Shown here: positions 32,636-41,790 of the stretch, piece by piece | How positions within the stretch are numbered: the first letter of the stretch is position 1 | Layout of the letters: each line of letters starts with the position of its first letter | From: Alphaproteobacteria bacterium | GTDB lineage: Bacteria > Bacteroidota > Bacteroidia > Bacteroidales > FEN-979 | Assembly (NCBI GenBank): GCA_009928665.1 | Contig: SACF01000018.1 | Span: 1 to 64,000, forward strand | Length of the DNA stretch: 64,000 nucleotides | Reading direction: 5' to 3' | Translations under genes and position numbers: made by a program | Notes under the pieces: model-generated | What the model saw: the letters and a program-made list of their open reading frames with translations, nothing else | Told to the model about the DNA's origin: nothing | Database searches by the model: none

Positions 32636-32825
32636 AACTGGCAGGTCTTCTGGCTTGTTCTGTTTTCCGGGACCTTCCCGTCGTTTACCGACAGTGGCAG
32701 TGAAGAGTGGAAAACATGGTTAGAACTTACAGCTGCGGGAACAGCTCCGGCTTTGCACCGGATTCCCTTTTCACGACACGGCAACGGAAGTATCCGGGTC
32801 GCACCAGGTTCTTTTCGCCAACAAA
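32636..32825 (-). ncRNA. cobalamin riboswitch
   Basis: Read on the minus strand the region contains GGGAATCCGGTGCAAAGCC, GCTGTTCCCGCAGCTGTAAG, the B12 box CACTGCCACTGTC, and at the 3' side AAGCCAGAAGACCTGCC. These are the conserved elements of the cobalamin aptamer in the correct order. It lies about 260 nt upstream of the BtuG-like gene (start 32375), and that leader (32376-32635) has GC-rich inverted stretches that may form the expression platform. The sequence from 32826 to 33005 holds nothing I recognise. Confidence 0.9.
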
Positions 32826-33005
32826 GCTACAATTTTTTTTAATCGGGACAAACCGGAATTATTTATCCTGGATTAATGATCCTTACCGGGTGGCCGCTAA
32901 ACACAACAAATGTCAAATCTTAAATGGGAATCGTAACAGCTTGTTTTGTTGTGCTTTAGCGGTATGTTGGCGTCAGTTTATCTGAGGGTCTTATGATCTT
33001 GTCGT

Positions 33006-33944
33006 TTATTCGATAATAATACGCTTGTTCACAACTGAGCCATCGTGGAATGTTACATTTATGATATATAATCCGGGAGATAGCATGCTCACATCTAAAA
33101 CAACGGTTGAAGTATGAAAGGTCTTTTTAGGAATCACACACCGTCCGTCGCTTGAGAATAAAGAGAGTAAAACATTTTTACAATTTCCACTTTTGATATT
33201 TACATTTAGAGAATTGTCAGCTGGATTAGGTGTAATCAAGATTCTGTTGTCATCGGATTCCTTCTCATTTGTCCCGGTCCAAATGTATTCGCAAATCGTA
33301 TCTGAGCCTGTAACACTATACATTGGGAAATTATCATCTTTGTAACACCTAAAGTAACCGTTTGTTTGCACATCAGCAATACATTCGACACTATAATCAG
33401 GAAAAAGATATTCATTATTGATACATCCGATGCGCTCGACAATAGTTGCATCATACCATCCCACACAGGATTCCGGAGTTCTGCTGACATTAAACGTTCG
33501 CAGGGTTTCGCCATTTATAAAAGCTAATCCCGTGCTATTAACGATAACCCGGCCAGTATCCTCAAATATATCCCCATACCAGCAAACGGTCCATGTATCG
33601 CCAGGCTCCGCGCTGAAATCATACAATGTATAGAATTTTCCATTTCTATATGTATAGACTTTGTCATTATCTGAATAGGTATACACATGGCCTATTGATC
33701 CTTCAGATATTCCTGGAGAAGGATACAATTGATAGTTTACTTCCCACTGATCAAGTATTTTACAATTTTTTCCCAGAAGTATAGTATCCCCAATCTGGCT
33801 AATCTTAATATAGCCATAGTTTAAACCCGGGTTAGCACGATCGAAACCATAATGCCATTCAGCCCCATCAGGAATCCAGGGTTGTTGACCAGAAACAATG
33901 GCGCTAAAGGTTAAAAGACAAAGAATCAGGTTAATTATTTTCAT
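33006..33944 (-). CDS. secreted protein with T9SS type A sorting domain
   Basis: 312 residues. Signal peptide (MKIINLILCLLTFSAIVSGQ), a region with paired Cys and aromatic residues (AEWHYGF, VCWYGDIFEDTG, RIGCINNEYLFPDY), and a C-terminal T9SS domain from ILITPNPADNSLNVNI to GLYIINVTF ... KRIIIE. No known catalytic motif. The gene is more AT-rich than its neighbours, which may indicate a different origin. Monocistronic. Confidence 0.78.
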   Translation of the reverse strand: MKIINLILCLLTFSAIVSGQQPWIPDGAEWHYGFDRANPGLNYGYIKISQIGDTILLGKNCKILDQWEVNYQLYPSPGISEGSIGHVYTYSDNDKVYTYRNGKFYTLYDFSAEPGDTWTVCWYGDIFEDTGRVIVNSTGLAFINGETLRTFNVSRTPESCVGWYDATIVERIGCINNEYLFPDYSVECIADVQTNGYFRCYKDDNFPMYSVTGSDTICEYIWTGTNEKESDDNRILITPNPADNSLNVNIKSGNCKNVLLSLFSSDGRCVIPKKTFHTSTVVLDVSMLSPGLYIINVTFHDGSVVNKRIIIE

Positions 33945-34013
33945 AAGCCATGATAAAATTTGTGTGAGGAATATCAGTGAATGTCATCAAAGGAATATAC
34001 CTTCCGGGTCGGG

Positions 34014-35174
34014 TTACGATTTGTTTTCAGTTTTTAAAACCACGAAGGCGCAGATGAGCAGGTAAACCATCGCCACCAGGAGCAGCGCCAATCCTCCCGC
34101 CTGTCCCGTAGCATCCGAAACGATGCCCATCAGTGGAGGCATCACCGCGCCACCGGCAACGCCCATGATCATCAGCCCTGAAATTTCGTTGCCCCGTTCC
34201 GGTTTCCGCTGTAAGGCGGCCGAAAATATAATCGAGAAGACATTGGCAACGGCAAAACCCAGTACGAAAATCAACACGAGGATGGCCCAGGCGGCTCCCA
34301 TCATCAGCATCAGGATCATCCCGATAATAGCGGCAATCATGCTGACGATCAGGAAATTTCGGCCCGATATCCTGACGAGGAGGATGGCTCCGATAAAGGC
34401 CCCTGTGGTACGGGCAATGAAATAAAGACTCGTGCCCAATCCTGCCTGTTCGAGCAGCATTCCGGTACGCTCCATCAGGAATTTCGGGATGGTGATATTG
34501 AGTCCTACGTCAATGCCCACGACAAAAAGGATCCCCAGGAACAACATCAGGATGGTACGGTCCTTCAGCAAAGCAAAACAACTGCCAAACGAGGAATTTT
34601 TGCCTTCGACCGGCTGTTCATCAATGGAGGTAAAATATAGCCAGAGGGTCGAAATGAGGGTGATGCCGGCAAAAATCGGGAAGAGCATTTTCCAGTTACC
34701 CAGCGAAGAAGCTGCAAATCCGGCAATGACCGGCCCAAGGAAAGAGGCGATGGCCTTGATGAACTGTCCCCAGGTGAGGCTGCTGGTCAGCCGGTCGCCG
34801 CGGACCACATTCTGGAGCAATGGGTTGAGGGAGACTTGCAGAATGGTATTGCCGATGCCCAGGAGTGCGAAGGCGATCATGATGACGGTGAACTGATAGG
34901 CGATCAACGGGATCAGCATGGCTACGAAGGTTATCACCATGCTCAACGCCACGGTCTTTTTCCTTCCGATCGAATTCATGAGGAGGCCGGTTGGTACCGA
35001 GAACACAGCAAACCAGAGAAAGACCATCATGGGCAACAGGTTTGCCACCGTGTCGTTCAGGTTGAAATCCATTTTAACATAGTTGGTGGCGATCCCGACC
35101 ACATCGACAAATCCCATGATGAAGAAGCCGAACAGCACGGGAAAGAGCTTACTGAGAGAGGTTTCTTTTTTCAT
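34014..35174 (-). CDS. MFS transporter, FucP/sugar permease-like
   Basis: 386 residues with twelve hydrophobic helices. Between helices 2 and 3 is GLLMNSIGRKKTVALSMV, the MFS loop. GFFIMGFVDVVGIATNYVK and helix 4 GIGNTILQVSLNPLLQNV are typical of the FHS (fucose-galactose-glucose-H+ symporter) group. Sugar import is likely but the substrate is not readable. No sugar-metabolism gene is adjacent; the GH29 fucosidase is 13 kb away. Confidence 0.78.
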   Translation of the reverse strand: MKKETSLSKLFPVLFGFFIMGFVDVVGIATNYVKMDFNLNDTVANLLPMMVFLWFAVFSVPTGLLMNSIGRKKTVALSMVITFVAMLIPLIAYQFTVIMIAFALLGIGNTILQVSLNPLLQNVVRGDRLTSSLTWGQFIKAIASFLGPVIAGFAASSLGNWKMLFPIFAGITLISTLWLYFTSIDEQPVEGKNSSFGSCFALLKDRTILMLFLGILFVVGIDVGLNITIPKFLMERTGMLLEQAGLGTSLYFIARTTGAFIGAILLVRISGRNFLIVSMIAAIIGMILMLMMGAAWAILVLIFVLGFAVANVFSIIFSAALQRKPERGNEISGLMIMGVAGGAVMPPLMGIVSDATGQAGGLALLLVAMVYLLICAFVVLKTENKS

Positions 35175-35369
35175 AATTGCTTGATCTTGTTAAGTGAAGG
35201 AAACATCCCCAAAGTGAACCGTATAACTGGTACAGTCATTGGGTATGACAGAACTGATTCTCGGACCACAAAGATAAAAATATCGCGGAACCTCTGAAGA
35301 TTTAACTTGACAGATGATATTTCATTTCATTCCGTTCCTCCCATTTTACCGGTTACAATACATTTTCAA

Positions 35370-36233
35370 ATGAGTGAAGAATGGATGAAAGTTTTGAAAA
35401 CGCTCTTCAGTTTTGCATTTAAGTCTTTGTTTTATACTTTTGTTACAACCGGGTGGTATGCTCAGGTAAGAAATCCATCGGTTGAAGATGGGTTAATTTA
35501 TATGGAAAATATGGAAACTAATATTGAGGTTAAAAAGCTTGGCTTGCTTGGTTCTTTTGCTATTTATATCCCTGCATCCATATTAATGTTCTGTCTGACA
35601 AAGTATTTAATTCCCTATTTGAGTAATTTAACAGGACAAGAAATGATACTTTTCTGGTTCATTGTTGCGGGTTTAGGTATTTTTACGCCGTTGATAATAA
35701 CTGCATTATTGATCCTGAAATCAGAAGGATATAAATTAACCAAACAAACATGTATTGAGCGGCTCAGATTTCGGGAAATCACAAGATCGGATATGATTTG
35801 GTGTTTTGTTGGATTAGTCCTTGTTGGCATTTTTAGTATGATCATAATGAAAGGTTTGGAATTTATAATAGGAAAATTTGACCATTCTCCGGCATTTATG
35901 ACTTTTGACCCCTTGACAAAAGGCAGATATTGGCTGCTTTTAGTTTGGTTTCCCTATTGGATATTGAATATACTTGGAGAAGAATTTTTGTGGCGGGGAG
36001 TAATGCTGCCAAGACAAGAAAAAGCATTTGGGAAACCTGCCTGGCTAATTCATGGATTTGGTTGGGGATTATTTCATTATGCTTTTGGGTGGCAGTTGCT
36101 AATCACATTGATACCACTGATATTTATTCAATCGTTCATTGTTCAAAAGACCAGGAATTCGTGGATTGGAGTAATCATGCATGGAGGATTAAATGGACCA
36201 AGTTTTATTGCAATTTGCTTTGGGCTGATTTGA
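35370..36233 (+). CDS. CPBP family intramembrane protease (AT-rich)
   Basis: About 287 residues with eight helices. The CPBP motifs are present: GEEFLWRGVMLPRQ (EExxxR), FGWGLFHYAFG (FxxxH) and GVIMHGGLNG (HxxxN). These proteases process peptides or modify prenylated substrates. The start is uncertain: ATG 35370 is used, 35503 is possible. The gene is visibly richer in A+T and in Leu/Ile codons TTA/ATA than the flanking genes, compatible with transfer. Confidence 0.78.
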   Translation: MSEEWMKVLKTLFSFAFKSLFYTFVTTGWYAQVRNPSVEDGLIYMENMETNIEVKKLGLLGSFAIYIPASILMFCLTKYLIPYLSNLTGQEMILFWFIVAGLGIFTPLIITALLILKSEGYKLTKQTCIERLRFREITRSDMIWCFVGLVLVGIFSMIIMKGLEFIIGKFDHSPAFMTFDPLTKGRYWLLLVWFPYWILNILGEEFLWRGVMLPRQEKAFGKPAWLIHGFGWGLFHYAFGWQLLITLIPLIFIQSFIVQKTRNSWIGVIMHGGLNGPSFIAICFGLI

Positions 36234-36332
36234 TAGTAACAGAAGGATAGAAAGCAGCGCACACTTTCAAATGTTCCATGCACACAACCGATATAATGAA
36301 GATCGACACAGAACCCGATTAAACAAGAACCT

Positions 36333-37709
36333 ATGGAAAATAATTCCGACGAACAGATCGATACCCTCTTGCACAAGCAACGCGCTTTTTTTGCAACCCA
36401 TCAGACCCGGAGCCTGAAATTCAGAAAGGAGAACCTTTTGAAATTCAGGAATGCGGTCATAAAATTTGAAAAGCAAATCACGGATGCCCTGTTCACCGAC
36501 CTTCACAAGTCGTACGAGGAGGCTTATCTCACAGAAATCAGCATCGTGAAAGGAGAGTTGGAGAACCACCTCAAAAACCTGAAGCAATGGGCCGATCCGG
36601 AAAAGGTAAGCACACCGTTGCACCTATTGCCCTCTTCCTGCCGGATTTACCATGAACCACTGGGTGTTGCGCTGATCATCGCACCGTGGAACTACCCGTT
36701 TCAGCTCCTGATGAATCCGCTGATCGGCGCGATCTCTTCAGGTTGCTGTGCCATCCTCAAACCGTCGCCCTACACCCCGAATGTGGCCGCCGTCATGGAA
36801 ACCATGATCCGGGAGACCTTCTCCGAAAACCACATCGGTCTTGTTCAGGGTGGTCGTCGGGTGAATGAAGCCTTGCTTGCACGGCGTTTCGATGTGATCT
36901 TCTTCACGGGAAGCCCGTCGCTCGGGAAAGTGGTGATGAAAGCAGCCTCCGAAAATCTCACCCCGGTGATCCTCGAGTTAGGAGGGAAAAGTCCCTGTAT
37001 CGTCGATAAACTGGCCAACCTGGATGTGGCCGCCCGCCGGATTGCCTGGGGCAAAATGATCAATGCCGGTCAGACCTGCATCGCCCCCGATTACATTTTT
37101 GCCCACGTATCGGTGAAAGAGGAATTGATCAGCAAACTGGCGCAAAGCATCGAAACCATGTATGGAACAGATTTAAAGGCCAGCAGGTTTTTCCCGAGGA
37201 TTGTCAACCAACAGGCATTCACCCGTCTGACAGGCTACTTGCAGGAAGGAAGGATACGGTACGGCGGACAATCCGATGAAAAGGAACGCTTCATCTCACC
37301 GACGATTCTCGACGAAGTTAAACCGGATGCCGCGGTCATGCAAGATGAGATCTTCGGCCCGATCCTGCCCATCCTGACTTTCAACGAAATCCGCGAGGTT
37401 ACCGACTTTATCAATGCCCGCGAGAAGCCACTGGCCTGGTACTATTTCGGACCGGATCACACGGGACGGGAGCTTCTCGGTCAAACAACTTCGGGCGGAG
37501 GCTGTATCAACGACACGCTGATGCACATTGCCACCGACCGCCTTCCTTTTGGCGGCGTCGGGAACAGCGGTATGGGGAAGTACCACGGGTTCGACAGCTT
37601 CCTCGCCTTCAGCAACCGGCGATCGGTGGTGTCGACACCTACCTGGATCGACCTGCCGGTGAAATACGCACCCTTCAGGTTTTTCAATTATATCAAAAGA
37701 ATCCTGTAA
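36333..37709 (+). CDS. aldehyde dehydrogenase, class 3-like
   Basis: 458 residues, the short form without the N-terminal extension. GVALIIAPWNYPFQLLMNPL, FFTGSPSLGKVVMKAA (cofactor), ELGGKSPCIVD (general base Glu) and AGQTCIAPDYI (nucleophile Cys) are the catalytic motifs. The C-terminus ends with a hydrophobic stretch (KYAPFRFFNYIKRIL), as in membrane-associated class 3 enzymes. It oxidises fatty or aromatic aldehydes with NAD(P)+. Monocistronic. Confidence 0.9.
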   Translation: MENNSDEQIDTLLHKQRAFFATHQTRSLKFRKENLLKFRNAVIKFEKQITDALFTDLHKSYEEAYLTEISIVKGELENHLKNLKQWADPEKVSTPLHLLPSSCRIYHEPLGVALIIAPWNYPFQLLMNPLIGAISSGCCAILKPSPYTPNVAAVMETMIRETFSENHIGLVQGGRRVNEALLARRFDVIFFTGSPSLGKVVMKAASENLTPVILELGGKSPCIVDKLANLDVAARRIAWGKMINAGQTCIAPDYIFAHVSVKEELISKLAQSIETMYGTDLKASRFFPRIVNQQAFTRLTGYLQEGRIRYGGQSDEKERFISPTILDEVKPDAAVMQDEIFGPILPILTFNEIREVTDFINAREKPLAWYYFGPDHTGRELLGQTTSGGGCINDTLMHIATDRLPFGGVGNSGMGKYHGFDSFLAFSNRRSVVSTPTWIDLPVKYAPFRFFNYIKRIL

Positions 37710-37730
37710 CCGTCAGACTTCGTTCAACCC

Positions 37731-39815
37731 TCAATCCTCAATTTCAGGAGGAACCGAATCGGCAGGGAAGGAGGGATCGGTTTTCTTCAGCAACAACTTC
37801 GCCGGCCCCCGCAGTTCCACATCCGGGATCAGCTTTTCGGCATCAGCAGTCGTGATCCACCCTTTTAGCAGCATCTTTTCAGAAACCAGACGGTAGTATC
37901 CTGCATTGGACTCGCGCAGGTGACCGCGGTCGTCGAACGACCACCGGAAGGATTTGGGTCGCGGAATGATCGATGCGAGAAAGATGGCCTCGGCCAGGGT
38001 CAGCTTTGATGCATCTTTGTTAAAATAGAAGCGGGATGCTTCCTGGGCGCCATAGATCAGCGGACCCCATTCGATGATGTTCAGATAGACTTCAAACATC
38101 CGGTCCTTGGTTGCCAGCCCCTGGTTCTCGATCAGCCAGACGATCAGCGCCTCTTCGAGTTTGCGGGCAACTGTCTTGTTCCTGCTCAGGTAGACATTCT
38201 TGACCAGTTGCATGCTGATGGTGCTGCCCCCGCGGGCAAACCGGCGTTCCTTGATGTTGGTCACGATCGATTCGCGAAAGGCGTCGGGCAGAAATCCCCG
38301 GTGCCCGTAAAATCCACCATCCTCCGAGGTCATGACGGCCGACCGGAGGTAGGGGGAGATGCGTTCCAGGGACCTGAAGTCGGGATTTTCAGGACCCACC
38401 ATGAAGGTACGAACCGGTTCCCCATGTTCGTAAGCGGTGTACAGGAAAGGCTCGTTGATTCGCATCAGATTAGATGTGCCGTATGAACTGACACTGAACT
38501 GCTGACGGTCGAGAGAAGTATCAAAGTATAAGGAATCGGGATTTGACAAATCCACGTCAAAATCAAGATGCCAGGCCAACTTTCCTTTTACAGCCAACCC
38601 GTCGAGCGTGGTGAATAATCCTGCCGGGAAGGATGAAAAGAGATCCTGCGCGGTGAACCAGGGCTTGTGAATGCTCACGGCAATGCGCTTTGACGGATAG
38701 GGCCGGTAAAACAGGTATGGATGCAGATCAATCCGGTTAAAGGTGACCCGCGTGGAGCTGTCAACCTCCAGGTGATCCTTTCCGATCAGCAGCCGGTAAT
38801 CGACCGACAGGCGCTCAAAATGTACCGGTGTGGCAGCAACCTGCCGGTGATCGAGGGTCAGTCCGGTCACTGCCGCGAATCCCGACAGGATCATCTGCTC
38901 TTCATCATCGGTATGGCCCTCAATCGCAAATGACAGCGTATCGAAGCTTACCCCGGCCTGCCAGCGATATTCCAGGAAGGGAACCTTATCCGTTGCCGAA
39001 GCGCTTACGGAAGTTTTAAGGAAAGTCATGCTGCCGGATTCCGCGGTCGGTGTAACCTTTTCCCTGTAAATCCTGAACTCCGCCTTCCGTTCACGATTGT
39101 CGACCATCCCGGCCAGTACCCACCCTGTAACGGTGCTGTCCTCACGGATTCTGATCACGGTCCTGAAAAAGTGATCCCGGAGGTCCAGCCTGTCGATGTT
39201 CCAGTCGATCACATGTCTGTTGGATATATATTTCAGATTGAAATTTCGCATCTCGAGCCGGAGCGGAATCTTATCAAACGCGAAATCGAGCATCCGCCGC
39301 ATATTCCGGGCGTAATCGATCTTTACCCGGGGGGATTCGGATTTCACCGCGATGGTGTCGGCAGGGGCCACTGCAGAATCTGTCGGAACCCCCGCCCTCT
39401 TATCGGAGAACAGAAACTGCCAGTTTGAAAGAGCGTCAGCCCCCTCTGTGTACAAAACACGGGTATGGATCAACTCCACATCGTGAATCGACAACCTTCC
39501 GGTCATCAGTTTAAGGATGCCGATGGAAGCGTATGCGGTGTCGATGGCGAGCATCGTATCGCCCTGCTCCGGTTTCAAGGTGATCCCGGTGATCCGGACA
39601 GATGCCAGTCCGAGAATCCTGACTTTTTTGATCTTCAGGATGGCATGATGCGTCGCATTGAACTGTTTCACGCGGTTTTGCAGATACCATGAGGCAAGCG
39701 GCGACCTGAAAAAGAAAACCAGCAGGATGATTAATAAGATGCCCATTCCGGCATGAAGAAACAAGCTTCGGTGACGGTTAACGAATAGAAGCGCTTTGTC
39801 GGAATAATTACCCAT
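37731..39815 (-). CDS. AsmA-like/GT51 peptidoglycan glycosyltransferase fusion
   Basis: 694 residues. One N-terminal anchor (about 17-34) leads into a long AsmA/DUF748-like periplasmic region (about 40-430). A GT51 transglycosylase domain follows (about 455-640) with SAVMTSEDGGFYGHRG (catalytic Glu), RGGSTISMQLVKNVYL and ALIVWLIENQGLATKDRMFEVYLN. There is no penicillin-binding transpeptidase domain, so it polymerises glycan strands like MtgA/PBP1-GT. The AsmA-like part is expected in lipid or envelope transport proteins and is an unusual partner for GT51. Confidence 0.82.
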   Translation of the reverse strand: MGNYSDKALLFVNRHRSLFLHAGMGILLIILLVFFFRSPLASWYLQNRVKQFNATHHAILKIKKVRILGLASVRITGITLKPEQGDTMLAIDTAYASIGILKLMTGRLSIHDVELIHTRVLYTEGADALSNWQFLFSDKRAGVPTDSAVAPADTIAVKSESPRVKIDYARNMRRMLDFAFDKIPLRLEMRNFNLKYISNRHVIDWNIDRLDLRDHFFRTVIRIREDSTVTGWVLAGMVDNRERKAEFRIYREKVTPTAESGSMTFLKTSVSASATDKVPFLEYRWQAGVSFDTLSFAIEGHTDDEEQMILSGFAAVTGLTLDHRQVAATPVHFERLSVDYRLLIGKDHLEVDSSTRVTFNRIDLHPYLFYRPYPSKRIAVSIHKPWFTAQDLFSSFPAGLFTTLDGLAVKGKLAWHLDFDVDLSNPDSLYFDTSLDRQQFSVSSYGTSNLMRINEPFLYTAYEHGEPVRTFMVGPENPDFRSLERISPYLRSAVMTSEDGGFYGHRGFLPDAFRESIVTNIKERRFARGGSTISMQLVKNVYLSRNKTVARKLEEALIVWLIENQGLATKDRMFEVYLNIIEWGPLIYGAQEASRFYFNKDASKLTLAEAIFLASIIPRPKSFRWSFDDRGHLRESNAGYYRLVSEKMLLKGWITTADAEKLIPDVELRGPAKLLLKKTDPSFPADSVPPEIED

Positions 39816-39823
39816 TTAAAAAA

Positions 39824-40291
39824 CTATTTCATCGTTCCGAAAATCTGTTCCAACGCCCTGGTCCGGTATGCGAAGATCTCTGATAACCGCTTTCGGATGA
39901 ATAGCCGGTTGGCCCAGGATCCGAGAAATCCCAGAGGAGGCTGGTAGGTGACGATATCTCTCATGATCGTGCCCCCATCGGTACGGTCGACAAAATGTTC
40001 ATGGTGCCACATCCGGTAAGGTCCGGCTCGCTGTTCATCCACAAAGTAGTTGAATGGCTTCACCTTTGTGATCTCCGTTACCCAGGTGGTTTTTATCCCG
40101 GCCACAGGACTTACTTTGTAGGTTATGATCATCCCCTCGTACATGGTCTCCGATCGGTTTCCCGAGGTGATGATAAACCCCATGTATGGCGGGGTGATCC
40201 GCCCCAGATTGGCAGGGGAAGCGATAAAATCCCATACCTGTTCAACCGGGGCCGGTATCCTTTGCACCTGCTCGAATTGATAAATACCCAT
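39824..40291 (-). CDS. SRPBCC family protein (polyketide cyclase-like)
   Basis: 155 residues from MGIYQFEQVQRIPAPVEQVW, the N-terminal strand-helix of the START/SRPBCC fold. The open frame continues 92 codons upstream into the divergent intergenic region, but that extension has no family character. WHHEHFVDRTDGGTIMRDIVTYQPP and a long C-terminal helix (RKRLSEIFAYRTRALEQIF) complete the domain. Binds hydrophobic ligands; specific role unknown. Confidence 0.82.
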   Translation of the reverse strand: MGIYQFEQVQRIPAPVEQVWDFIASPANLGRITPPYMGFIITSGNRSETMYEGMIITYKVSPVAGIKTTWVTEITKVKPFNYFVDEQRAGPYRMWHHEHFVDRTDGGTIMRDIVTYQPPLGFLGSWANRLFIRKRLSEIFAYRTRALEQIFGTMK

Positions 40292-40387
40292 CTTTTTTAA
40301 ATTAAACCCTAAAGATACGATTTGCCTGAAAACGAAAGGATGGTTTTCAAACCTGTTCCTATTCGGTATATCTTTGTTCAAATTTAA

Positions 40388-40735
40388 ATGGCAATGAAAG
40401 AGATTGAAACGATCACCATCGAAGAGCTTTCTGTCATGGCGGAATCGCTGTATGGAGATTTTGTAAAAGCGGTCGTTGATGTCGGGTCGGGCATCCTGGT
40501 GGTCGACGCTGAGCTGCATGTCGATGAAGAGGCGTATCTGCTCGGAAAGGGTTCGCTCCAGCAGCATTTATGGGGAATAAATCTTTATCCGTTGAAATAT
40601 GGAACGGTTGATTTTATTGAATTTGATTCGATGATCAATATTCGCCCCCGGCAGCAAAACAGGTCGCGGAATGTTGAAGATGAAGCAATCCGGAACCTGA
40701 TCTCGGAGCTGGTTCAGAAAAAAATAAAAGGATGA
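40388..40735 (+). CDS. DUF5674 family protein
   Basis: 115 residues. The conserved block FVKAVVDVGSGILVVDAELHV and YGTVDFIEFDSMINIRPRQ, followed by NRSRNVEDEAIR, is characteristic of DUF5674. Function unknown. It shares an ATGA overlap with the next gene, so the two are co-translated. Confidence 0.83.
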   Translation: MAMKEIETITIEELSVMAESLYGDFVKAVVDVGSGILVVDAELHVDEEAYLLGKGSLQQHLWGINLYPLKYGTVDFIEFDSMINIRPRQQNRSRNVEDEAIRNLISELVQKKIKG

Positions 40736-41070
40736 TACCGAAGTCAGACCCGGCAACGAAAGATACCCATGCCATTGACCGCGAGCGCTGGAACAAACTT
40801 TCCCTTCTGGAGCAGATGGGGAATATCGGGAGCGAGGTTGGCCGTACCCTGAAAATAAAGCGTCAGGGCGGTGATTTTATGCCTGCCCTGACACGCGCCC
40901 TCGATTTGTTCGATGCTACGGCAGCGTTGCTGGCCGCTCAGCGATCGATCCGGCTGAAGGAGGTACTGCGGGCTAAAGATCAATTCCTGCAGGCACTTTA
41001 TGTCAGCGATGATCCGGGCATTGAGAATTATTTCACACAATTTGCAATAGCCGCAAGAAGAGACCGGTAA
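40732..41070 (+). CDS. small helical protein coupled to DUF5674
   Basis: 112 residues, predicted all-helical, with WNKLSLLEQMGNIGSEVGRTL (about 20-40) and repeated Ala/Leu heptads. The pattern resembles small four-helix-bundle proteins that accompany DUF5674. No catalytic motif. The function of the pair is unknown. Starts inside the stop of the DUF5674 gene. Confidence 0.7.
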   Translation: MIPKSDPATKDTHAIDRERWNKLSLLEQMGNIGSEVGRTLKIKRQGGDFMPALTRALDLFDATAALLAAQRSIRLKEVLRAKDQFLQALYVSDDPGIENYFTQFAIAARRDR

Positions 41071-41102
41071 AAAGGAAGCAGTGATTTGCCCGGGTGGCCG
41101 GG

Positions 41103-41699
41103 TCAGGAAGATTGTCCGCTCCCCTGCTGTTTCATCTTTTCATAGTAACAACGGCGGCACAAAGGTTCATAGGTGTCGGTGGTGCCGAGCATCACCAAAT
41201 GGTTATCTTCTACCTTGCGGTGGGTAAACTGGGCGAGATCGCCGCAATTCATGCAGATCGCATGCACTTTCATGACATCTTCAGCCATGGCGATCAGTTC
41301 GGGCATCGGCCCAAAGGGTTTTCCAAGGTAATCCATGTCCAAACCGGCCACGATGACCCGGATTCCATGTGCGGCAAGGGTGTTGCAGACGGCCGGTAGC
41401 TCGTTGTCGAAGAACTGAGCCTCATCGATACCCACCACATCCACATCGTTGGTAAGAAGCAGGATTTGGGAAGCCGACTCAACCGGGGTGGAGAGAATGG
41501 CGTTTTCGTCGTGCGAAACCACATTTACCTCATCGTATCGTTTATCGATCCCCGGTTTGAATATCTCCACTTTTTGCCGGGCGATCCGGGCCCGCTTCAG
41601 CCGCCGGATCAGCTCCTCCGTTTTCCCCGAAAACATGGACCCGCAAATGACTTCAATCCATCCGAGCCGGTTGATCTGATTATTTTTTTCGATCTGCAT
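41103..41699 (-). CDS. tdk: thymidine kinase
   Basis: 198 residues. P-loop [19 protein letters not shown] (19-37), the Mg/phosphate motif [10 protein letters not shown], and the lid/zinc Cys pairs CMNCGD and CRRCYYEK. Type II thymidine kinase that phosphorylates thymidine with ATP for salvage. Length and motif set are complete. Confidence 0.93.
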   Translation of the reverse strand: MQIEKNNQINRLGWIEVICGSMFSGKTEELIRRLKRARIARQKVEIFKPGIDKRYDEVNVVSHDENAILSTPVESASQILLLTNDVDVVGIDEAQFFDNELPAVCNTLAAHGIRVIVAGLDMDYLGKPFGPMPELIAMAEDVMKVHAICMNCGDLAQFTHRKVEDNHLVMLGTTDTYEPLCRRCYYEKMKQQGSGQSS

Positions 41700-41790
41700 A
41701 AAGCAGGATAAAAAATTGTAATTTTATGGCTGATTTGATACAAAAATACAAATTTCCGGGAACCGGAAAGCGAACCTCAGGTTTATTCAC

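Noticed and set aside
40292..40567. N-terminal extension of the SRPBCC gene
   Set aside because: The family fold begins at the ATG at 40291; the extension runs antisense into the start of the DUF5674 gene.
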